6,771 nucleotides of DNA from Chloroflexota bacterium (GCA_030599405.1 JAUVOB010000079.1:1-6771); one strand, 5' to 3'. Counted from the first letter of the stretch, positions 1-5,909 are shown. Numbers and translations: made by a program. The notes: generated by a model from the sequence alone, not told the origin.

Positions 1-1
1 C

Positions 2-244
2 GCCGTGGAGTGGTCCCTCGACTATATAACAATCGCTGAAGCGTTGTGGCTACCCACGGAAACCCAGCTGCGTGAGTCTCTGATGCAGAGCCTTATCGGG
101 AAAGCGCTGCCTATGATCGCGCTTGAATCCACGGCAAAAAGCTGCACCTGTGAATTGACTTTCGAAAGCCAGCCGCTTGCCTTCGAGGCAAAGAACGCCA
201 GTGATGCTTACGCTCGGGCACTTCTATACCTGCTCAAGCAATAG
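2..244 (+). CDS. Small conserved-looking protein of unknown function, possibly 5'-truncated
   Basis: The frame is open from the left edge and ends at a TAG at 242-244. A GTG at 5-7 could be the start, but the window shows only four bases before it, so a ribosome binding site cannot be judged and the protein may begin further left. From the GTG the product has 79 residues, with no signal peptide or membrane segment. It looks like a real soluble protein: an acidic N-terminal part with an ALWLPT stretch (about residues 13-18), a middle part with a Cys-x-Cys pair (CTC at about 47-49), and a C-terminal helix rich in Ala and Leu (ASDAYARALLYLL). The Cys-x-Cys pair alone is too little to call a metal site. 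I do not recognise the family and assign no function. It converges on the rhodanese lipoprotein gene, with about 190 bp between them. Confidence 0.55.
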   Translation, partial: AVEWSLDYITIAEALWLPTETQLRESLMQSLIGKALPMIALESTAKSCTCELTFESQPLAFEAKNASDAYARALLYLLKQ

Positions 245-337
245 ACTGGGATACCACCTGTACGCTGGCAGGGATGGATTTAGTAACGGTAACGATGATA
301 GGTTTTCACAAGTTGGGTTTACAATTCCGGAGTTAGA

Positions 338-360
338 TAGCTATAAGCCCCCTATAGCTA
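338..360. terminator. Inverted repeat between convergent genes, possible terminator
   Basis: Perfect 8-bp arms TAGCTATA (338-345) and TATAGCTA (353-360) flank the 7-nt loop AGCCCCC. It lies between two convergent genes, where a transcription stop would be expected. The stem is AT-rich and the plus-strand sequence after it (CATTATTCTAG) is only moderately T-rich, so it is not a classical intrinsic terminator. A protein-binding palindrome is an alternative. Confidence 0.35.
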
Positions 361-395
361 CATTATTCTAGGGTCAGGTGAGTCTTCTGGGTTAA

Positions 396-434
396 TAAAA
401 AGGTGCAAGACTGCTCGATCTTCGATCGCTTTGC
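396..434 (-). terminator. Weak candidate terminator of the rhodanese gene
   Basis: Read on the minus strand just after the TAG at 437-435, GCAA and TTGC arms (434-431 with 408-405) enclose a CGATC-gaa-GATCG hairpin (428-416). This is followed by ACC and the T-run TTTTT (401-397). The stem is interrupted by unpaired bases that are unequal on the two sides, so it is imperfect. Position and T-run are right for a terminator; the structure is marginal. Confidence 0.25.
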
Positions 435-878
435 CTATCTATCAACCTGGTATCCTTCTGCTTCCCAGGCGATTATGCCACCGGACATATTATGAACATT
501 GCCGTAACCAATTTGGCGTAAGTATTCGGTGACCTGCCCACTGCGGTTGCCACTCCGGCAAGTTACAATTACATCCTTGTCCGTGGGAATCTCGTCAAGT
601 CGATTAGGCACTTCGTTCATAGGTATCAGTGTGACCCCTGGGATGTGTCCTTCGTCATATTCCCACTGTTCGCGCACATCGATAACATAGACATCATCTT
701 GATCCTTGATCGAAGCCACGGTGTGGACGTCAACCGCGTCCTGTAGTGTACTGACAAATATCGCAGGCGCCTGGTTCACAGGTGCCTGATCAACTGGAGC
801 GCTTGCGCTTTCCCCGCCGCAGGCAACCAGAAGCAAAGCTAGTATTAAAACACTCAGCAACAACAGCTTTCGATACAT
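435..878 (-). CDS. Rhodanese-domain lipoprotein, exported
   Basis: This 147-residue protein has a lipoprotein signal peptide: positively charged start (MYRK), a Leu-rich core to residue 18 and the lipobox LVAC with the modifiable Cys at 20. A short Ala/Pro/Gln linker with an imperfect repeat (APVDQ, APVNQ) follows. A single rhodanese domain covers about 43-145. It shows VIDVRE (65-70), GHIPG (77-81), the active-site loop CRSGNRS (107-113) with catalytic Cys107, and the C-terminal MSGGIIAWEAEG. Rhodaneses carry sulfur as a persulfide on that Cys, so an extracytoplasmic sulfur-transfer or thiol-redox role is the family expectation; the partner is unknown. The ATG at 878-876 is preceded by GAGGG (889-885) at a usual distance, which supports the start. 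It is a single-domain protein of the GlpE/PspE type and not the two-domain thiosulfate sulfurtransferase type. No sulfur-metabolism gene adjoins it, so its substrate cannot be inferred from context. Confidence 0.9.
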   Translation of the reverse strand: MYRKLLLLSVLILALLLVACGGESASAPVDQAPVNQAPAIFVSTLQDAVDVHTVASIKDQDDVYVIDVREQWEYDEGHIPGVTLIPMNEVPNRLDEIPTDKDVIVTCRSGNRSGQVTEYLRQIGYGNVHNMSGGIIAWEAEGYQVDR

Positions 879-899
879 CTTTTTCCCTCGTCTTCCTCT

Positions 900-914
900 A
901 GCACAAGTTGTGCT
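900..914. promoter_or_regulatory. 15-bp palindrome, possible operator of the rhodanese gene
   Basis: AGCACAA-G-TTGTGCT is a perfect palindrome with 7-bp arms around one central base. It ends 21 bp upstream of the rhodanese ATG, next to the ribosome-binding region. The position fits a repressor operator or a small 5'-UTR hairpin. I do not recognise it as the site of a named regulator, and no regulator gene is next to it. One such palindrome could arise by chance in a window of this size. Confidence 0.3.
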
Positions 915-1010
915 TAATTAATGATTGATCCTGGGATCTATGTTTCCGGACAGTGCATCGATTCGTGCACATAGTTGCTGCATTGTTCTGCCATAGAAAA
1001 CTTATAGATT

Positions 1011-1336
1011 GTAGAATGCGGGGTTATTATCATTCTTGAGCCGCAATCCCCATCACCCTCCTTAGATAGTTATGACATCGGAAAGGTTACATAGACCATG
1101 TTGGCCTTTCGAAGGGGTTAGTTTCGTCGAGGTTACCTGGATGATAGCGGCGACTACTGTAAAATTATATCGTTTATCAAATCTATCGCCTATTAGACTG
1201 TCTCGCAGGAATCTGCGGTTTGTATTGAACCAGCAAGTAAATGGTCTCGGGAGTTTCCAAATTAACAGCTACAAAATTGGGAAGTCGAAACGGATTTGCG
1301 CGAGAATTTCGGAAATAGTCTTGGGTAGAATGCGGG
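1011..1336. repeat. Pair of 12-bp direct repeats about 300 bp apart
   Basis: GTAGAATGCGGG occurs exactly at 1011-1022 and 1325-1336 on the same strand, with different flanking bases (TT before and G after the first; GG before and A after the second). The intervening 302 bp show no matching terminal inverted repeats, so a transposon footprint is not supported. The repeats may be regulator sites or duplicated promoter cores. Confidence 0.5.
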
Positions 1337-1401
1337 AAATCTCTCGAGTGCCGCGGCGGAAGTAATAATTTCGACTAGCTGCGTAAAACACGGCATTTAT
1401 T

Positions 1402-1409
1402 AAGGAGGT
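1402..1409 (+). promoter_or_regulatory. Full-length Shine-Dalgarno that fixes a TTG start
   Basis: AAGGAGGT is fully complementary to the usual 16S rRNA 3' end and stands 7 nt before the TTG at 1417. No ATG or GTG sits at a suitable distance, so this site decides the start of the FAH-family gene. A perfect site may compensate for the weak TTG initiation codon. Confidence 0.85.
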
Positions 1410-1416
1410 AATTGAC

Positions 1417-2289
1417 TTGCGACTCGTAACATATAGATATGGTCAGGACATAAGTCTTGGCGCACGGCAGGGTGAGAGTATCATTGATCTAGCTGCTGTA
1501 GCCCCTGATATGCTAACTCTTATTGCCATGGGTGCTGAAGGAATGGCCCGGGCCAAAGAGATTATCGGTGCACCAGCTGTATCTTACCCTGTTGGGGAGG
1601 TAGCACTTCTGGCCCCTATCCCGACGCCTGTACGAAATATCATGTGTTTGGGATTGAATTACGCCGAACATGCGAAGGAATCGTACGCCGCCACCGGTCA
1701 GCAAGCCGAGTTACCGGAAGTCCCCATCGTATTCAATAAGGCGACAACGACCGTTATTGGACCCTTTGATCCGATCCCCTTCAATCCCCAAGTCTCGACC
1801 GCGATCGACTGGGAGGTTGAATTGGCGTTCATCATTGGACGAACGGGAACGAACATTCCTACATCAGAAGCGATGGATTATATTTTTGGATTCACGGTTC
1901 TAAACGACGTATCTGCACGGGACCTACAAAGACAGGGTAAGCAGTTCTTCAAGGGAAAGAGCCTCGATGGATCTTGTCCACTGGGTCCTTGGATTCTAAC
2001 CTTGGATGAAGCACCAGATACGAGCTCTCTTCGTATCACCAGTCGTGTTAATGGAGTGACTAAACAAGATAGCAATACGGCCCACATGATCTTCGATCTT
2101 CCTTCGATCATCACCTATTTATCCAAGGGGATGACGTTGTTACCAGGTGATATTATCGCCACCGGCACACCTAGCGGCGTTGGATTTGCCCGGAAACCGC
2201 CTGAGTTCCTTCAACCAGGCGATGTGGTCGAATGCGAGGTAGAAGGCATTGGCGTCATCCGAAATGAGGTGGTTACTGCCAACAGTTAG
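1417..2289 (+). CDS. Fumarylacetoacetate hydrolase (FAH) family protein
   Basis: This 290-residue enzyme has the FAH fold at a full family length. A short N-terminal domain (about 1-65) has the usual MRLVTYRY and IIDLAAVAPD openings. The catalytic domain (about 70-286) carries CLGLNYAEHAKE with His85, the metal ligands Glu133 and Glu135 in DWEVELAF, Asp164 in LNDVSARDLQ, then FFKGKSLDGSCPLGPW (177-192, with Lys181 and Asp184), and ATGTPSGVG (248-256). These divalent-metal enzymes cleave C-C bonds in, or isomerise or decarboxylate, 2-oxo or beta-diketo acids in aromatic and related catabolism. Family members include ureidoglycolate lyase-like and 2-hydroxyhepta-2,4-diene-1,7-dioate isomerase-like proteins, and the sequence does not decide between them. 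The TTG start is set by the strong ribosome binding site at 1402-1409. The C-terminus (GIGVIRNEVV) ends where family members normally end, so the TAG is a genuine stop. It is probably co-transcribed with the next gene, 12 bp away. Confidence 0.92.
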   Translation: MRLVTYRYGQDISLGARQGESIIDLAAVAPDMLTLIAMGAEGMARAKEIIGAPAVSYPVGEVALLAPIPTPVRNIMCLGLNYAEHAKESYAATGQQAELPEVPIVFNKATTTVIGPFDPIPFNPQVSTAIDWEVELAFIIGRTGTNIPTSEAMDYIFGFTVLNDVSARDLQRQGKQFFKGKSLDGSCPLGPWILTLDEAPDTSSLRITSRVNGVTKQDSNTAHMIFDLPSIITYLSKGMTLLPGDIIATGTPSGVGFARKPPEFLQPGDVVECEVEGIGVIRNEVVTANS

Positions 2290-2301
2290 GTTGCGATTAT
2301 C

Positions 2302-3210
2302 GTGAATGGAGAGCCTTTCTACCGCAAGGTTCTGCAGGTAGTTTACGATCCCAAAATTCCCTCCGCTGGCAACAGGAATCTGTCCCAAGTATTCGGGTGG
2401 AGTAACGTTGACCACTTAGTTAAGGCTTTTATTGCCGATCTAAGAGAGGGGAGTTATGGGATCTGCAATTACCAAATTGCCGATCGAATTGAGCTAAGCG
2501 CTTTTCCAGTCAAAGAAGACGGCTACCTCTACTCGGCCGATAGTTACATCCGGTCATGGCGCTCCGGTGAAGGTTTTCACGTTCCTGATTGGGCAGATTA
2601 CCATCGAATCTTGGACGAGGTTGAAGCCACCGATGGAATCAGAGCCGGAAGCGTGGACGAAGTGTGGCTCTTTGCTTTTCCCTACGGCGGTTTCTATGAG
2701 TCTAGGATGGTCGGTCCAGGCGCTTTTTGGTGTAATGCCCCACCTTTGCCCGGCTATAGCGAACTAGAAAGGCGCTTCGTGGTCATGGGATTCAATTACG
2801 AGCGTGGCGTAGGCGAGATGTTGGAATCTTACGGCCATCGCGTTGAGTCAATATTGTCCCATGTATTCAGAGAAAAGGATGACAGGGCTAACTTATGGAA
2901 GAGATTCACCAGGACGCATATATCCCATCCCGGACGGGCTGAAGTTGGCACAATACACTTTGCTCCGAATAGCCGCCAAGATTACGATTGGGGAAACCTA
3001 AACAGGGTGCCCAGCCGTTGCGATACCTGGTACAAGTTCCCAGAACTGGAGGGTCAGCCCCGTCTGGTTGACTGCTACGAATGGGGCAACGGCGACATAC
3101 GAAAACATCACCTGTGGTGGCTTAGCCACCTGCCCCACGGCGCGGGCGTATTTGACGGCATTTCTCAGAACTGGTGGGAATACGTGATCGATCCGAATAA
3201 GGCTAAATAG
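2302..3210 (+). CDS. Conserved uncharacterised protein, 302 residues
   Basis: The protein is soluble, with no signal peptide or membrane segment, and very rich in Trp, Tyr, His and Gly. It resembles, from memory, a conserved family of unknown function also seen in larger exported proteins; no activity is known to me. Clear blocks are VVYDPKIPSAGNRNLSQVFGW (13-33), SAFPVKEDGYLYSADSY (66-82), VDEVWLFAFPYGGFYESRM (118-136) running into GPGAFWCN (138-145), MGFNYERGVGEMLESYGHR (162-180), HPGRAEVGTIHFAPNS (209-224), DYDWGN (227-232), and EWGNGDIRKHHLWWLSHLPH (260-279). The many conserved-looking Glu, Asp and His could form a metal or catalytic site, which is inference only. The GTG start at 2302 has no good Shine-Dalgarno; it lies 12 bp after the FAH-family gene in the same frame, so translational coupling is likely. 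No terminator is visible directly after its TAG. Confidence 0.85.
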   Translation: MNGEPFYRKVLQVVYDPKIPSAGNRNLSQVFGWSNVDHLVKAFIADLREGSYGICNYQIADRIELSAFPVKEDGYLYSADSYIRSWRSGEGFHVPDWADYHRILDEVEATDGIRAGSVDEVWLFAFPYGGFYESRMVGPGAFWCNAPPLPGYSELERRFVVMGFNYERGVGEMLESYGHRVESILSHVFREKDDRANLWKRFTRTHISHPGRAEVGTIHFAPNSRQDYDWGNLNRVPSRCDTWYKFPELEGQPRLVDCYEWGNGDIRKHHLWWLSHLPHGAGVFDGISQNWWEYVIDPNKAK

Positions 3211-3251
3211 CTCCACCAGAAGATACATATTCGATCCACCATTATTCCGTC

Positions 3252-3260
3252 TGGTATAAT
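3252..3260 (+). promoter_or_regulatory. Extended -10 promoter of the pentapeptide-repeat gene
   Basis: TGGTATAAT combines the TGn extension (3252-3254) with a perfect -10 hexamer (3255-3260). It lies 42 bp after the stop of the previous gene. No good -35 is seen at 16-18 bp upstream, which is tolerated in extended -10 promoters. Transcription would begin near 3267 and leave a leader of about 150 nt. Confidence 0.55.
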
Positions 3261-3266
3261 GTCACC

Positions 3267-3419
3267 TAGCAAGGTCCAATTGTTGGCTGTCTACCTGATG
3301 TAGCCTGCCTTATGCACGCTGCTCCTGAGCAAAGTCTTGAGAATCTGGACTAGGTATGAGAAGATCACTAAATTCCCACCTTCTCCCAATCCAAACGATC
3401 CCAAAAGGAGAAAGAATAG
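3267..3419 (+). promoter_or_regulatory. Long 5' leader with possible alternative RNA pairings over the ribosome binding site
   Basis: If transcription starts near 3267, the leader is about 150 nt. TTCTCC (3381-3386) can pair with GGAGAA (3407-3412), which covers the Shine-Dalgarno AAGGAG (3405-3410). The same stretch, as CTTCTC (3380-3385), can pair with GAGAAG (3358-3363) upstream, so the two helices exclude each other. A compact TGCTC-ct-GAGCA palindrome lies at 3320-3331. It matches no riboswitch class I recognise, and 6-bp helices may be accidental. Confidence 0.3.
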
Positions 3420-3869
3420 ATGAGACTTGATTCACAGCAAGTCGGTGACTTGATAAAGATTTCCGAAGAACGAGGTGAAGTTGTTAACTTGAGAGGTCGC
3501 GACATTTCCTTACTGGGATTGGTAGAGGCTAACTTAAAAGGGGCAATAGTAACTGACGCCAGATTAGTAGAAACAAATCTAACAGGGGCGATACTTAGTG
3601 ACGCCGATTTGACTGGCTCGGATATAAGTGAAGCAAGCTTCTTTCAAGCGAATCTACGTGGGGCGAATCTGTCCAATACCTATATGTTTCAAACTACCCT
3701 CAGAGAGGCTGATCTGGAGGGCGCCATATTGCGAAACGCCCGACTTAACGGAGCAGACTTTTACGGGGCAAATCTGAATGGGATTGATTTAGAAGGAGCG
3801 GAATACAACCAGCGTACACGATGGCCGACGGATTTCGATCCGGAGGCAGCTGGAGCAATATACAAGTGA
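3420..3869 (+). CDS. Pentapeptide-repeat protein
   Basis: This 149-residue protein is mostly tandem pentapeptides of the A(D/N)LxG type, from about residue 23 to 128 (for example ANLKGA, TNLTGA, ADLTGS, ANLRGA, ADLEGA, ADFYGA). Some 21 repeats would make about five coils of a right-handed quadrilateral beta-helix. The N-terminal 20 residues form a charged helix (QQVGDLIKISEERGE). The end, YNQRTRWPTDFDPEAAGA (129-146), is the capping motif common in bacterial members. It has no signal peptide, so it is probably cytoplasmic. A few members protect DNA gyrase from inhibitors (Qnr, MfpA), but most have no known role and nothing here points to gyrase. AAGGAG (3405-3410) lies 9 nt before the ATG. 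It has its own promoter, and the stop is doubled in frame (TGA TAG). A 149-residue length suits a stand-alone scaffold or binding protein. Confidence 0.92.
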   Translation: MRLDSQQVGDLIKISEERGEVVNLRGRDISLLGLVEANLKGAIVTDARLVETNLTGAILSDADLTGSDISEASFFQANLRGANLSNTYMFQTTLREADLEGAILRNARLNGADFYGANLNGIDLEGAEYNQRTRWPTDFDPEAAGAIYK

Positions 3870-3889
3870 TAGAAATGGCGCCATCTATC
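3868..3889. repeat. Inverted repeat at the end of the pentapeptide-repeat gene
   Basis: GATAG-aa-ATGGC pairs with GCCAT-CTATC, centred on the 10-bp palindrome ATGGCGCCAT, and begins inside the stop codon. It could fold into a 3'-end hairpin that stalls or protects the transcript. No T-run follows (CCGTTGGC), so it is not called an intrinsic terminator. Confidence 0.4.
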
Positions 3890-3900
3890 CCGTTGGCATT

Positions 3901-3920
3901 AAAACCTACTAGCCTGTAGG
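3901..3920 (-). terminator. Candidate intrinsic terminator for the minus-strand 443-residue gene
   Basis: Read on the minus strand, CCTAC (3920-3916), the loop AGGCTA and GTAGG (3909-3905) form a hairpin followed directly by TTTT (3904-3901) and AA. It lies about 75 bp after the TGA stop of the minus-strand gene. The 5-bp stem is short, so it may be weak. Confidence 0.4.
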
Positions 3921-3995
3921 CAGCTCGCATAGTCCAGAGTAAAACCTGGATTCACCATGGCATGCATGTTCTAATGGACAGTTCGGAGCGCTGCG

Positions 3996-5327
3996 TCAGG
4001 CCAGCATATCAATATACGCGTCAACTTGAGGGATAGCCCGCAATCTTTCTTCAAAATACTGGTTGACGAGACCTCCAATATCGGCCTGCATTTCGCGAAG
4101 TGTTGCCTCCCATCCGCTTCCAAGCGTCTTTCGGCCGGTCACGTCATCACGAATCCGGATCAGGGACATAACCAGGTCGACCTCGACAGGTCCTTCGGCT
4201 GCCGATGTTACATCTCGGATCAGGTCGTCGATTTGTTGAGTCAAGGTCTCCTGGTCAATAACGCCGTCACTCCCTCCAAGATCTACTAAGCCATCTAGCA
4301 GAGCAGAAACCTGATAGAGCAACGCGGCGGGTTCGTCGAATAATTCTCGAATATATGCCGCCTCCTCGAACCGTCCAGTGAGTCGAAAGACGTTGTAAAG
4401 ACGCTTTGCCACCTTACCGTAGTTAGCGTGATCACCGAAGCTATACTTCCGTATCTCCCTCTCAAGCTGGATCACATATTTACGCAAGGCCTCAGGGTCC
4501 ATCTGTTGGGAGATCTTGGAAAAAAGCGGGATTGAATCAGCGTCGAGATAAACCTCCTGGTAGTAAGGGTCAATAAATCCATCTAGTGGGCGGATGGAGC
4601 CATCTGCATCCTCCCAGGTTGCATCAAACATGTTGCTGGCCTTGACGGCACGAGGATGAGCGGGATCGACCAGTACCCAGTCAAGCTTACACCAACCGGG
4701 ATCCTGGCATGCATAGTTCCAATCGATAGTCATGGGTTCACCATCGGGTGATAAGACATTGAAATGTCCGTCCTGTACCTCAGCCGGTGACCAGGTGATC
4801 GAGGAACCAGGTTCGATGGTTTTCCCCGAACGAATAACTCTGTGAGTAAACGTACCAAAGCGAGCTTCTATCAACTGGAAACCGGGTCCTGTGGCCGAGT
4901 CATGGACCTTCTCGCGAATAACATCTCCAAGAACTGTGCACGCTTCCTCCCTGCTTCTCGCCTTGATGTTAACCCTTTCAAAGTAATCAAAGTCGCCGGG
5001 AAATGTCTGGATATGGGACTGAGCAGAACTACCTGAGAGGGCGATAGCCGTCTCGACATTTGGCCTGTCCTCGAGCTCGACAATGGCCGCAACACGCCGA
5101 ACGCGATCTAGGTCGGCCGGATCGAAATCGAGCAGCACAACCCTGTGTCCAAAGATTCCACTCTGGTGGTCAATTTGCAGGTTCTGACCGTCGCGATCAA
5201 GGGCCGCCATTGTCGTCAGCCACTGGATAGCTTTCTCCTCGTCTATTTCCACTCCGAGCGCCTTGGCAGATTCTATTATCTGTCCAATCTCCTGCTTAGG
5301 GTTAGGTACAGGTTGGGAACTACTCAT
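3996..5327 (-). CDS. Putative nucleotidyltransferase-fold protein, 443 residues, uncharacterised
   Basis: The ATG at 5327-5325 is the likely start: AAAGGAG (5342-5336) lies 8 nt before it, and a consensus promoter (5364-5392) sits just upstream. The frame stays open to a GTG at 5426, but that longer form would span the promoter. Residues 1-60 are helical. Then come HRVVLLDFDPADLDRVRRV (61-79) and SGSSAQSHIQTFPGDFDYFE (98-117). The latter fits the polymerase-beta-type nucleotidyltransferase pattern, G-S followed 11 residues later by D-h-D (Gly99, Ser100, Asp112, Asp114). Asp202 in MTIDWNYA is a candidate third acidic residue. The region 275-345 is helical, with KYSFGDHANYGKVAKRLYNV (294-313) resembling the helical part of poly(A)-polymerase-like enzymes. 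The rest to 443 is helical and acidic. There is no signal or membrane segment, so it is probably cytoplasmic. The substrate is unknown; the fold call rests on the motif alone, and the gene itself is certain. Confidence 0.8.
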   Translation of the reverse strand: MSSSQPVPNPKQEIGQIIESAKALGVEIDEEKAIQWLTTMAALDRDGQNLQIDHQSGIFGHRVVLLDFDPADLDRVRRVAAIVELEDRPNVETAIALSGSSAQSHIQTFPGDFDYFERVNIKARSREEACTVLGDVIREKVHDSATGPGFQLIEARFGTFTHRVIRSGKTIEPGSSITWSPAEVQDGHFNVLSPDGEPMTIDWNYACQDPGWCKLDWVLVDPAHPRAVKASNMFDATWEDADGSIRPLDGFIDPYYQEVYLDADSIPLFSKISQQMDPEALRKYVIQLEREIRKYSFGDHANYGKVAKRLYNVFRLTGRFEEAAYIRELFDEPAALLYQVSALLDGLVDLGGSDGVIDQETLTQQIDDLIRDVTSAAEGPVEVDLVMSLIRIRDDVTGRKTLGSGWEATLREMQADIGGLVNQYFEERLRAIPQVDAYIDMLA

Positions 5328-5909
5328 GGAATCAACTCCTTTCTGTTCTGACTTAGACGTATAATAAAACGCTGGGACATCCGATTTGTCAAGATCAGGC
5401 CGTCTGTCATTAGGTGAAACGTGCACATGAGAGGTTATGTGAAGACACGGAAATGGCCATAGTCCGAGCCTAATCGGGCAACCCTATAAATTTTACCCTG
5501 TATCGACCTATCGCTTTGTCAATAGTAAATCTCTGCTGCAAACCAAGAGATTTGCATTAAGTTTTGCACATTGAATTCGTCGTTCGTTGGAGAAATGTCG
5601 ATCCAGTTGATGGTTGTCTTGGTACGTGACGAACTTGTGCATGGGACAGAGTACTATAACATACCGCGTCGAGCGCGTGTGTTTTCGTCGTTTTTCGAGC
5701 GCCAACGAGAACTACCCAGATCTACATCCGTAGAGGTGATCGCTCAATGTAATGGTAGAAGAGATGCTTAAACAATGAGTACTCCAGTACCGCATTATTG
5801 AATTGCCACTTGGCTTAGTACACAGCGTGGTAATGATCATGATTCGCCATTCTCGACCGACAGTTAAGCTCGTATTAGCCCCTGCTATCCATAGATACGA
5901 AGGAAATCC
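5328..5909. other. Long non-coding region between divergent genes
   Basis: These 582 bp separate the minus-strand 443-residue gene from the plus-strand channel gene. The first 65 bp hold the promoter and ribosome binding site of the former. A dyad AAATCTCT/AGAGATTT lies at 5527-5534 and 5546-5553, and it overlaps a second one, TGCAAA/TTTGCA (5537-5542 and 5551-5556). TCGAGCGC is repeated at 5669-5676 and 5695-5702, about as expected by chance. Short open frames here lack ribosome binding sites. I see no tRNA and no convincing promoter for the channel gene. Confidence 0.55.
5364..5392 (-). promoter_or_regulatory. Sigma-70-type promoter of the 443-residue gene
   Basis: On the minus strand a perfect -35 TTGACA (5392-5387) is followed after exactly 17 bp by TTTTAT (5369-5364), which matches four of six -10 positions including the key A and final T. 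Transcription would begin near 5357 and give a leader of about 30 nt with the ribosome binding site. It lies inside the longer open frame that begins at 5426, which argues against that upstream start. Confidence 0.65.

Larger units (their letters stand above)
879..1416. other. Non-coding region between divergent genes
   Basis: These 538 bp separate the rhodanese gene (minus) from the FAH-family gene (plus) and should hold both promoters, although I see no consensus -35/-10 pair for either. Beyond the 15-bp palindrome it contains a GTGCA/TGCAC inverted repeat (953-957 and 966-970). It also contains an exact 12-bp direct repeat, GTAGAATGCGGG, at 1011-1022 and 1325-1336; each copy includes TAGAAT, one mismatch from a -10 hexamer. 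An open frame at 1072-1365 lacks a ribosome binding site and does not look like a protein. I see no tRNA or riboswitch. Confidence 0.6.

Noticed and set aside
177..371. Open frame of 64 codons on the plus strand overlapping the first gene.
   Set aside because: It lies partly in another frame of the first gene, has no ribosome binding site, and runs across the 338-360 inverted repeat.
1072..1365. Open frame of 97 codons on the plus strand.
   Set aside because: There is no Shine-Dalgarno before the ATG (the upstream bases are CCTCCTTAG, the wrong strand for one). The composition is odd, Arg-rich with scattered Cys and Trp, and there is no recognisable motif. It also contains the second 12-bp repeat copy. 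A decayed gene cannot be excluded.
1417..3210. FAH-family gene and the 302-residue gene as one gene broken by a nonsense mutation.
   Set aside because: The FAH-family protein ends at the normal C-terminus of its family, and the second protein has its own beginning (VVYDPKIP block), so they read as two complete genes.
5669..5702. Direct repeat TCGAGCGC with 26-bp spacing.
   Set aside because: An 8-bp repeat is expected about once or twice by chance in a non-coding region this long, and no third copy continues the spacing.
5508..5771. Overlapping open frames of about 65 codons on both strands (5508-5705 minus, 5571-5771 plus).
   Set aside because: Neither has a ribosome binding site or protein-like periodicity, and they overlap each other on opposite strands.
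879..5909. tRNA genes, CRISPR arrays or insertion sequences in the non-coding stretches.
   Set aside because: Reading both long non-coding stretches (879-1416 and 5328-5909) and the shorter gaps, I found no T-arm-like GGTTCRA segments with matching stems, no regularly spaced repeats, and no transposase fragments or terminal inverted repeats.
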